DNA of 6,397 nt. It comes from Candidatus Coatesiibacteriota bacterium. GTDB lineage: Bacteria; B130-G9. Position numbers and translations under genes: made by a program. Location: contig QMNL01000100.1 in the NCBI GenBank assembly GCA_003647755.1, positions 1-6,397 of the forward strand, in the 5' to 3' direction. The notes beneath the pieces are model-generated. The model saw only the letters and a program-made list of their open reading frames with translations, did not search any database and was not told where the DNA came from. Shown piece by piece: positions 1 to 6,184 of the stretch; position 1 is the stretch's first letter, and each line of letters starts with the position of its first letter.

Positions 1-640
1 AGCCCTGCTTGAAGAGATCCTCAATGCCCAGGTCCTGACCGACACGGACGCCCGACTTAAGCTCGACGCCAGCACCGAGTATGTCGCCTATCTCAAGCGA
101 CAGGATCTTCCGAGGCAGCCTGAACTCGGGGATTGCTGCGAGCAGCATTCCGCCGGGCCTGTCGAACTCATCGAAGACCGTAACGCCAAATCCCTGCTGG
201 AGGAGGTCATAAGCTGCCGTCAGGCCGGCGGGTCCTGCCCCGACAATGGCCACTCTTTCAGCCCTTTGCGGGGCTATTCGTTGGACAATTCTGCCGCCGC
301 GGCGCAGCTCGTAATCAGCTAGGAAGCGCTTCAGGGCACAAATGGCGATCGGTTCGTCGAGTTTTTGGCGGGTGCAGTTGCGCTCGCATGGCCGGCTGCA
401 TATTCGCCCGATAACGCCGGGCAGTGAAATGCGTTCCCGCACAACCTCGAGCGCCTCGGCGAACTTGCCGTCCCTAATGAGGCCGATGTAGGCCTTTGCG
501 TTCACGCCGGCGGGGCATGCTGCGTTGCACGGCGGGAGGTCTGAGACAGTTAGCGACCACGGTGTGCGTCCCCTGCCGAACGTTAGCTGGTATTTGCCAA
601 CGTCTGCTGAGTCGGAAGATGTATTCGTATATAATCCCAA
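1..640 (-). CDS. GltD/PreT-like Fe-S/FAD NAD(P)-dependent oxidoreductase, N-terminal part (3' end off the left edge)
   Basis: Minus-strand reading gives 213 codons open to the left edge. Seen: an N-terminal cysteine module with C38 and C42 (CNAACP) and C81, C85, C89 (GRICSRPCERNC). This is the pattern of the [4Fe-4S] N-terminal domain of the glutamate synthase beta subunit/PreT/DPYD family. It is followed by a Rossmann dinucleotide site, VAIVGAGPAGL (GAGPAG at 134-139), and the family segment PGGMLLAAIPEFRLP at 162-176. Known of the family: electrons pass from NAD(P)H through FAD and Fe-S centres to a partner subunit or substrate in the cytoplasm. The exact partner (glutamate synthase, dihydropyrimidine dehydrogenase, Nfn-like or another) cannot be told without the missing C-terminal half. 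The start is inferred: a TAA lies directly upstream of the TTG at 640-638, and no ATG or GTG occurs in frame before the first cysteine. A good Shine-Dalgarno is not visible, so the start is less certain than the family. The gene is divergent from the ftsH operon. Confidence 0.9.
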   Translation of the reverse strand, partial: MGLYTNTSSDSADVGKYQLTFGRGRTPWSLTVSDLPPCNAACPAGVNAKAYIGLIRDGKFAEALEVVRERISLPGVIGRICSRPCERNCTRQKLDEPIAICALKRFLADYELRRGGRIVQRIAPQRAERVAIVGAGPAGLTAAYDLLQQGFGVTVFDEFDRPGGMLLAAIPEFRLPRKILSLEIGDILGAGVELKSGVRVGQDLGIEDLFKQG

Positions 641-676
641 TTATACAGCTCTGCTTGAATTGAGGCCCGTAAATAC

Positions 677-704
677 AAACCGGCGGCCAGCATGCAACCG
701 GTTT
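677..704. repeat. Inverted repeat AAACCGG-N14-CCGGTTT, operator-like dyad
   Basis: Two perfect 7-base arms (677-683 and 698-704) face each other across 14 bases, with arm centres 21 bp apart. That is two helical turns, the usual geometry for a dimeric repressor or activator. The dyad lies 37-64 bp upstream of the minus-strand oxidoreductase start and overlaps its candidate promoter. It could also fold as a weak hairpin followed by four T on the plus strand, but nothing on the plus strand needs terminating there. An operator role is inference. Confidence 0.35.
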
Positions 705-717
705 TAAGATGTGTCAA
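689..717 (-). promoter_or_regulatory. Weak candidate sigma70 promoter for the oxidoreductase gene
   Basis: On the minus strand a perfect -35 hexamer TTGACA (717-712) is followed, after 17 bases, by CATGCT (694-689), which keeps only three of six -10 positions. It lies about 50 bp upstream of the inferred TTG start, and two inverted repeats overlap it. An alternative, TTGCAT-16-TATTTA, lies closer to the gene but is no better. Position and the perfect -35 favour this call; the poor -10 argues against it. Confidence 0.25.
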
Positions 718-732
718 GTCTCCGGACTTGGC
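713..732. repeat. Stem-loop with 8-bp arms
   Basis: GTCAAGTC (713-720) pairs with GACTTGGC (725-732), with one G.T wobble, across the loop TCCG. It overlaps the candidate -35 of the minus gene. No T-run follows on either strand, so it is not a typical intrinsic terminator. It may be a regulatory dyad or chance. Confidence 0.3.
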
Positions 733-849
733 ATAGGCCTCCAACATGGCGTAACCAGACAGACAAAGTTATCTTCTATGCCGTGAGATCGGCCAGCAGG
801 CCAAGTTGTGTTTTCCAATTGCTGGGATCGCTGCGCAGTGTCATGTAAG

Positions 850-878
850 TTGATCCGTTATAGTGTTAGAGATATTAT
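850..878 (+). promoter_or_regulatory. Sigma70-type promoter of the ftsH operon
   Basis: TTGATC (850-855) and TATTAT (873-878) match four and five of six consensus positions and stand exactly 17 bp apart. Transcription would begin near 885, leaving a leader of about 38 nt that contains the ribosome binding site of ftsH. It is the best promoter in the intergenic region and is correctly placed for the operon. Function is inferred from sequence only. Confidence 0.6.
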
Positions 879-910
879 GTGGATGCTGTTTTGAGAACTT
901 TATGAAATAG

Positions 911-915
911 AGAGG
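911..915 (+). promoter_or_regulatory. Ribosome binding site that fixes the TTG start of ftsH
   Basis: AGAGG ends 7 bases before the TTG at 923-925. An in-frame TAG at 908-910 rules out any earlier start, and no ATG or GTG occurs in frame until well past the first membrane helix. This site therefore decides the start codon. Confidence 0.65.
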
Positions 916-922
916 TTGTGTT

Positions 923-2791
923 TTGAACCCGCGTCTGAAGACCCTTGCGCTCTGGGCGTCTATTATCATAGTCGCTGCTTTGCTGGCTAAGTTTGTTGAG
1001 ACAACCCCGCCAAGCGAGGCCAAATGGACGTATAGCCAGTTCAGGCAGGAATTGGCGGCTGGTTCGATAGAGCGTGTGCAGATTCGCGAGTCTCGGCTGG
1101 AGGGAGTTACGAGGAGCGGCCAGCGGTTCTACACCTACATTCTTGACGACCCGACACTCTACACGGCGCTTGACAAGGCTGACACGGTCGTTGAGGTGAT
1201 GCCCAAACAGGAGCAATCTTGGTTTCTCTCCGCTCTTTTGACCTGGCTGCTGCCGATGGGGATATTCCTGGCGATCTGGATCTTCTTGATGAGGCAGATG
1301 CAGGGCGGAGGCTCCAAGGTGCTTTCCTTTGGGAAGGCCAGACCTAAGCTCACGACTGACAAGGCCAAGCGAGTCACGTTTGAGGACGTGGCGGGCATAG
1401 ATGAGGCAAAGGAGGAGCTCAGCGAGATCATCGATTTCTTGACCGATCCGCAGAAGTATCAGCGCCTGGGCGGGAAGCTTCCGAAGGGCGTGCTTCTTAT
1501 TGGTGCACCTGGGACGGGAAAGACGCTCTTGGCCAGGGCAATTGCGGGCGAGGCCCAGGTCCCATTCTTCAGCATCAGCGGTTCGGAGTTCGTTGAGATG
1601 TTCGTTGGCGTTGGGGCATCTCGAGTTAGGGACCTTTTTGAGCAGGGCAAGAAGCATGCACCATGCATTATTTTTATCGACGAGATCGATGCGGTGGGGC
1701 GTTATCGGGGGGCTGGCCTCGGTGGTGGGCACGACGAGCGAGAGCAGACGCTCAACCAGTTGCTTGTAGAGATGGACGGATTCGAGTCGAGTGATGGCGT
1801 CATCCTGATAGCCGCAACGAATCGTCCGGACGTTCTCGATCCGGCGCTGCAGCGTCCGGGCCGGTTCGACCGGCAGGTCGTTGTGAACCGTCCTGACCAG
1901 AAGGGGCGTGAGGCGATCATGAAGGTCCACACCAAGGAGATCAAGCTCGGGAAGGATGTGGACCTGGGGGTCGTTGCGCGCGGGACGCCGGGTTTCACGG
2001 GTGCGGACTTGGCTAATCTAGTGAACGAAGCCGCCCTGCTTGCTGCGAGGCGAGAACGGGACGAGGTCTCTTTAGCCGACATGGAGGACGCAAAAGACAA
2101 GGTCCTCATGGGGGTGGAGCGGCGTTCGCTGATAATCACGGACGAGGAGAAGAAGAACATCGCCTACCACGAGGCTGGGCACGCTCTTTTGGCCGTGTTG
2201 TTAAAGCATACAGACCCGGTTCACAAGGTTACGATAATACCGAGGGGTCGTGCACTAGGGCTGACTCAGCAGCTGCCGATAGACGATAGGCACAATTATG
2301 ACATAGATTACTTGAATGACCAGCTGGCCTGTATGCTTGGGGGACGTGTGGCCGAGCAGATCTTCCTTGAGTCAATAACTACTGGTGCAGGAAACGATCT
2401 TGAGGTCGCAACCAAGCTCGCCAGGAAGATGGTCTGCGAGTGGGGCATGAGCGAAGTGATAGGACCACTGACTTTTGGCAAGAAGGATGAGCACATATTC
2501 CTTGGCAAGGAGTTCGCACAGCCAAACGACTTCAGCGAGGCCACGGCCGTCAAGATCGATCAGGAGATCGAGCGAATCGTGATGAAGAATTATGAAAGGG
2601 CGAGGCAGACTTTGCTGGACAAAGCTCCGTTGGTGCATGCCCTCGCCGCAGCTCTTCTGGAGAAGGAGGTTCTTGACGGGGCAGAGGTCCGGCAGCTCGT
2701 CGATGACTATCTCCAGGCCAAGGGCCAGGTTCCAGAGAAGACAGCTGAGAAGGAGACGGAGTCTGCGAATGACTCGTCTGATGAAGAGTGA
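923..2791 (+). CDS. ftsH: ATP-dependent zinc metalloprotease FtsH
   Basis: 622 residues, close to the usual family length. FtsH forms a hexamer in the inner membrane and unfolds and degrades misfolded membrane proteins and short-lived regulators. Seen in order: a TM helix at about 8-24, a small extracytoplasmic domain at about 30-97, and a second TM at about 100-123. The AAA+ module follows, with Walker A GAPGTGKT (194-201), pore loop FVGVG (227-231), Walker B CIIFIDEID (248-256) and the second region of homology (ATN 298-300, RPGRFDR 311-317, arginine fingers R311 and R314). The M41 protease has the zinc site HEAGH (416-420) and the third ligand D492 in GNDLEVATKLA. The tail from about 600 is acidic and disordered-looking. 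All catalytic residues are present. The start is TTG, since a stop lies at 908 and TM1 begins only seven codons in. It is the first gene of the operon, behind the 850-878 promoter. Confidence 0.98.
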   Translation: MNPRLKTLALWASIIIVAALLAKFVETTPPSEAKWTYSQFRQELAAGSIERVQIRESRLEGVTRSGQRFYTYILDDPTLYTALDKADTVVEVMPKQEQSWFLSALLTWLLPMGIFLAIWIFLMRQMQGGGSKVLSFGKARPKLTTDKAKRVTFEDVAGIDEAKEELSEIIDFLTDPQKYQRLGGKLPKGVLLIGAPGTGKTLLARAIAGEAQVPFFSISGSEFVEMFVGVGASRVRDLFEQGKKHAPCIIFIDEIDAVGRYRGAGLGGGHDEREQTLNQLLVEMDGFESSDGVILIAATNRPDVLDPALQRPGRFDRQVVVNRPDQKGREAIMKVHTKEIKLGKDVDLGVVARGTPGFTGADLANLVNEAALLAARRERDEVSLADMEDAKDKVLMGVERRSLIITDEEKKNIAYHEAGHALLAVLLKHTDPVHKVTIIPRGRALGLTQQLPIDDRHNYDIDYLNDQLACMLGGRVAEQIFLESITTGAGNDLEVATKLARKMVCEWGMSEVIGPLTFGKKDEHIFLGKEFAQPNDFSEATAVKIDQEIERIVMKNYERARQTLLDKAPLVHALAAALLEKEVLDGAEVRQLVDDYLQAKGQVPEKTAEKETESANDSSDEE

Positions 2792-2945
2792 TTCTTCGGC
2801 GCCATGTTCAGATGATCACCCTAAAATGTGTCTGGAGCCTGCTGTTCTGAGCATGCGAAGGCCGGATGAGACCGTTGGCCAGGAGTCAGTACAGGATGTA
2901 ATGCCAATGTGGCAGCTGGAGAGAGAGAGGATTGAGAGCGCTTGA
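2781..2945 (+). CDS. Possible 54-residue bridging ORF between ftsH and folP, unrecognised
   Basis: An ATG at 2781 lies inside the last codons of ftsH (11-nt overlap), and the frame closes at TGA 2943-2945, which overlaps the TTG start of folP (TTGA). The product begins MKSDSSAPCSDDHPKM and ends WQLERERIESA. It is hydrophilic, with no signal peptide, membrane helix or motif that I recognise. The nearest GGAG lies about 19 bases upstream of the ATG, too far for independent initiation. If translated, it would depend on ribosomes leaving ftsH and could in turn feed folP. It may equally be an open stretch of the 150-bp spacer. Confidence 0.25.
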   Translation: MKSDSSAPCSDDHPKMCLEPAVLSMRRPDETVGQESVQDVMPMWQLERERIESA

Positions 2946-4165
2946 CCTCCGCCGATAAGTCGAACGCGAAGCGGCCATATATCTTTCGAGCTGTCAACTC
3001 TGAAATACTCGCCGAGGAGATGAGGGCGATTGGCGTGTCAAGCGATGGTATTGGCATCATGCTTCCCAAGGGATTGAGCCTGGGTATCAAGATGTTCGGC
3101 CTCAGCGCTCCACGGGCGATGATCCTGAAGGAACAGATGCTTTCTCTCGGTGGTGATGCAGCCCAGTCCAGAGATGTGCTCACCGATTCTACCTCTAAAA
3201 CGGACGTCCTGCTGCTTGGAACCGAGGCGCAATTCGGGCGCCTCGTCGGGTTGCTCAAACGACAGCAGTTCGGGCTGCCAGCTCTTGCGAAGCAGATTGG
3301 GCAGCTGTTGAACAACTGGGGCAATCGACCTTCGCTGTTCACGGCGAGAGGCAAGCATCTGGACCTGACGAAGCGGACGGGCGTTATGGGTATTCTGAAC
3401 GTAACGCCGGATTCGTTCTCCGACGGTGGGGAGTTCCTCGACCCGAAGGCCGCCATTGACCGAGCGCTTATGATGCAGGAGGCGGGAGCGGACATAGTTG
3501 ATATTGGGGCCGAATCGACGAGGCCTGGGGCAGCTGCGGTGAGCGCCAAGGAGGAGCTTGACAGGCTTCTGCCGGTGGTCGGTGCGGTTGCGGGGGAGCT
3601 GAGGGCGATCTTGTCTGTCGATACCTATAAGTCGGACGTGGCTGCGGCGGTGCTTGACTGTGGTGCGGACATGATAAATGACATCAGCGGGCTTCACTTT
3701 GACAGGCGAATGGCCGAGGTGGTGGCCAAGCATGGCGCAGGGCTTGCTGTGATGCACATTCAGGGCACACCCAGAAATATGCAGGAATCGCCCCATTACG
3801 ATGATCTTATAGGTGAGATTTACTCATACCTCGCGTGGTCCTGCTCTGCGGCTCTCGAGGCGGGTGTCGATCGCCAGAGCATAATGGCCGATCCTGGGAT
3901 TGGATTCGGCAAGACGCTTGAGCACAACCTGAAGCTTATCAACGAGCTATCGTCTTTCCGCGGCCTGGGGGTGCCGATTCTCATAGGGACATCGCGGAAG
4001 TCGTTCATTGGCCAGATACTGGGCAAGCCCGTTCAAGAAAGGCTCTACGGAACGGCTGCATCGGTCGCGGCGGCAATCGTCCGGGGCGCAGACATAGTGA
4101 GGGTGCACGATGTTTCCATGATGCGAGAGGTCTGTGATGTAACAGATGCGATAGTAAGACCATGA
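2942..4165 (+). CDS. folP: Dihydropteroate synthase with N-terminal extension
   Basis: 407 residues; condenses p-aminobenzoate with 6-hydroxymethyl-7,8-dihydropterin diphosphate in the cytoplasm for folate synthesis. The catalytic TIM barrel fills about 145-407. Landmarks are GILNVTPDSFSDGG (150-163), DIGAESTRPGA (187-197), VDTYK (226-230), MINDISG (244-250), MHIQGTPRNMQ (271-281), DPGIGFGKT (317-325), IGTSRKSFIG (348-357) and RVHD (387-390). These include the pterin-binding N153, D227 and N246 and the phosphate-side K353, R387 and H389. Residues 1-140 are an extra domain found in DHPS of several Deltaproteobacteria and Firmicutes but absent from the ~280-residue E. coli type; its role is not known to me. 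The start is TTG: an in-frame TGA lies at 2933-2935 and the next ATG is codon 28, inside the conserved extension. A purine tract (2918-2930) supplies a GA-rich binding site. The gene follows ftsH by 150 bp, with no terminator seen. Confidence 0.95.
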   Translation: MTSADKSNAKRPYIFRAVNSEILAEEMRAIGVSSDGIGIMLPKGLSLGIKMFGLSAPRAMILKEQMLSLGGDAAQSRDVLTDSTSKTDVLLLGTEAQFGRLVGLLKRQQFGLPALAKQIGQLLNNWGNRPSLFTARGKHLDLTKRTGVMGILNVTPDSFSDGGEFLDPKAAIDRALMMQEAGADIVDIGAESTRPGAAAVSAKEELDRLLPVVGAVAGELRAILSVDTYKSDVAAAVLDCGADMINDISGLHFDRRMAEVVAKHGAGLAVMHIQGTPRNMQESPHYDDLIGEIYSYLAWSCSAALEAGVDRQSIMADPGIGFGKTLEHNLKLINELSSFRGLGVPILIGTSRKSFIGQILGKPVQERLYGTAASVAAAIVRGADIVRVHDVSMMREVCDVTDAIVRP

Positions 4166-4246
4166 AGAAACTGTTATGGTCAAGTTGTTCTAGTTATGTC
4201 AAATATGGGGCGGCCGATGTAAGGCAGTTGTGGTGGAGCGACTGTG

Positions 4247-5101
4247 ATGCACGTTGATATATTCTCTCTGTTATCCGATTTCTTCAGGAGCACGGGATAC
4301 ATTAGACCCAGCTGGACGGATGTCATTGACATCATTGTCGTGGCGCTGGTCGTCTATTTCCTGCTCAAGCTGATCAAGGGCACCTTTGCCGTGCAAATGA
4401 TCGTGGGCCTGGTTTTCATGATTGCGGCGTCTCTGATTGCCCGTTTGGCTGGGCTTAGGACAATCAACATGCTTCTCTCGAACTTCTGGAGTTTTGGCTT
4501 GCTCGTGTTTCTGGTGATATTCCAGCCCGAGATTCGGCGGACGCTCGCCCAGCTCGGCAAGTATGGTTTGATGAGACATTGGAAGGCGCAACAGACGGAG
4601 CTAGTGGAGGAGATTGTCAAGGCTGCGTCGGCCTTGTCCCAGAGCAAGACGGGCGCATTGATTGTGATAGAGAGAAGCACAGGGCTTCGGTCGTTCATCG
4701 AGCATGGCGTCCCGATTGGCGCCGCCGTAACGTCGCCGTTGCTACGGGCGATCTTTCAGAAGGCATCGCCCCTTCACGATGGGGCGGTGATAATCAGCGC
4801 GGGGGTTATAGCCAGCGCGGTGAGTTTCCTGCCGCTGATCAAGTCGCGGGACCTGGACATGTCGTTTGGCTCGCGGCACAGGGCGGCGATGGGTGTAACA
4901 GAGGACACGGACGCCGTGGCCGTTCTGGTTTCGGAGGAGACAGGTGCAATCCACCTTGCGATAAACGGCAAGTTGACCAAGAGATTGGAGCCAGACCAGC
5001 TTCGTAACTCTCTTAAGACCCTAATGGTGAATGTTAGGGGATCGAGCCAGACGATGCTGGGGAAGCGAAAGCCTAAGACAGTTTCGGTAACGTCGGAGTA
5101 G
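4247..5101 (+). CDS. cdaA: Membrane diadenylate cyclase CdaA (c-di-AMP synthase)
   Basis: 284 residues from the ATG at 4247; a GTG at 4244 would add one. GGAG at 4235-4238 is spaced 8 bases from the ATG and 5 from the GTG. The enzyme joins two ATP into cyclic di-AMP, which controls potassium and osmolyte transport and cell-wall homeostasis. Numbered from the GTG, three TM helices lie at about 27-44, 48-70 and 80-94, followed by the basic linker QPEIRRTLAQLGK and the DAC domain. The catalytic signatures are intact: PLHDGAVII (176-184, DGA at 179-181) and RHRAAMG (211-217), followed by TEDTDA and SEETGAI. The length is normal for the CdaA/YbbP class. DisA is excluded because the membrane segments are present and the DNA-binding part is absent. 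It lies 78 bp behind folP and 4 bp before the HEAT-like gene. The usual partners cdaR and glmM are not in the window. Confidence 0.96.
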   Translation: MHVDIFSLLSDFFRSTGYIRPSWTDVIDIIVVALVVYFLLKLIKGTFAVQMIVGLVFMIAASLIARLAGLRTINMLLSNFWSFGLLVFLVIFQPEIRRTLAQLGKYGLMRHWKAQQTELVEEIVKAASALSQSKTGALIVIERSTGLRSFIEHGVPIGAAVTSPLLRAIFQKASPLHDGAVIISAGVIASAVSFLPLIKSRDLDMSFGSRHRAAMGVTEDTDAVAVLVSEETGAIHLAINGKLTKRLEPDQLRNSLKTLMVNVRGSSQTMLGKRKPKTVSVTSE

Positions 5102-5105
5102 CAGG

Positions 5106-6179
5106 ATGATGAAGTTCGCTAGACTGAGGCTAGTCCCGGCCTTTATGATTATCACAGTGGTGTTGGCTCTCGGCCAGCAGGGCTGCGAGGAGAATGTGGC
5201 GCCGGTCAGGGGATTTGCGAGCGAGCCGGTCAACAGGGCCGCAACCGAGCTGAAGAAGAAATGTATTGAGGTCCTTCGTCAAGGACTGCGGTCGCCCGAC
5301 TGGGACAGGAGGGTCAGGACAGCGCTTGCGCTCAGCGCGATGCGAGACCCAGCGGGGCTTGATGATGCGCGGGCGATTATGGCCGGGCGCCGTTCAGATG
5401 CCGCGCTTAGAGTAGCCTACTACTTTGTAAGAAGCGGCCTCACACCTACCGAGCCAGCCCTGGTCGAGGCGGATGCCGTGATGCGAAGGGGCAGACCCAG
5501 TCTGAGATACCTAGCGATAACCGTTTTGGGGCCTTCTTTGCCGGGTCAGGGAGTGCCTGATTCCATTAAGAATATCTGGAAGGACACCCACCACCCCGAT
5601 CTTCAGGTCTGTGCGGCTTCTGCGCTGGCAAGAAAGGGGCATAGTGATGCGATCAAATGGCTTCGGGCGAACGTTGAGACCTGGCTGCGGTTTGAGGGCT
5701 TTGATCCTTTCTTGTTCGCCAGGGTAACTGACGAAGAATCGCGGGCGGGGCTCATAAGAGCTCTTAAAGCTGGCGTGGACCACAATATCCGAAATGCGAT
5801 ATTGGCGGCCGAGACCACCAAAGACAGTAGGGCGCTCCTTGTTCTACCGATTCTGGTGGCGAGGAAACGCGGTATGAGAAAGACAATGGCGGCCGCAGTG
5901 TTGGCCGAGCTTGGCGGAAGAGAGGGAAGTGCCGTTCTCAAGCAGGTTATAGGACGACAGGTGCTCGACTTTCCCGAGGCGGTGTGGGCGGCGATGGGCT
6001 TAGGGAGCCTCGGCGATCCCTCGGGGATGTGGGCACTCGTGAAGTTCATAGAGCGGGAGGGAGCGAGCAGGAAAGGCACCGAGGCCGCAAGCCTCATTAT
6101 TGCGAGCCTGTGTTCCCCCGGTTCTTCCGGCAACGCAGTCTCCGCCTCGTTCCAGCTGTGGATTGCAGAGCATCTGTAG
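5106..6179 (+). CDS. Exported HEAT-like alpha-helical repeat protein of unknown function
   Basis: 357 residues; I do not recognise a named family. The first ~23 residues form a signal peptide or membrane anchor: a basic n-region (KFARLR), a hydrophobic core at about 9-22, and a possible signal peptidase I site after ALG23. C27 is preceded by QQG rather than a normal lipobox, so a lipoprotein is less likely. From about 45 onward, amphipathic helix pairs recur, with HEAT/PBS-lyase-like motifs such as DWDRRVRTALALSAM (65-79), HPDLQVCAASALARKG (163-178), MRKTMAAAVLAELGG (257-271) and FPEAVWAAMGLGSLGD (289-304). Such repeats usually serve as protein-binding scaffolds. GGAG (5095-5098), inside the end of cdaA, stands 7 bases before the ATG, so the two genes are probably translationally linked. 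It sits where cdaR often sits but shows no YbbR-domain features. A role with CdaA at the membrane is inference from position. Confidence 0.75.
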   Translation: MMKFARLRLVPAFMIITVVLALGQQGCEENVAPVRGFASEPVNRAATELKKKCIEVLRQGLRSPDWDRRVRTALALSAMRDPAGLDDARAIMAGRRSDAALRVAYYFVRSGLTPTEPALVEADAVMRRGRPSLRYLAITVLGPSLPGQGVPDSIKNIWKDTHHPDLQVCAASALARKGHSDAIKWLRANVETWLRFEGFDPFLFARVTDEESRAGLIRALKAGVDHNIRNAILAAETTKDSRALLVLPILVARKRGMRKTMAAAVLAELGGREGSAVLKQVIGRQVLDFPEAVWAAMGLGSLGDPSGMWALVKFIEREGASRKGTEAASLIIASLCSPGSSGNAVSASFQLWIAEHL

Positions 6180-6184
6180 TTCAA

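Noticed and set aside
791..802. Small palindrome GGCCAGCAGGCC upstream of ftsH
   Set aside because: Only 4-bp arms and not placed against the promoter; common by chance in GC-rich DNA.
805..924. Ten-base direct repeat GTTGTGTTTT at 805-814 and 915-924
   Set aside because: Short, low complexity and with no matching flanks; most likely chance.
875..1930. Long minus-strand ORF opposite ftsH
   Set aside because: A shadow of the ftsH coding frame; the plus strand carries every FtsH motif and the antisense product has no recognisable domain.
2821..3796. Minus-strand ORFs opposite folP
   Set aside because: Antisense shadows of a gene with complete dihydropteroate synthase motifs.
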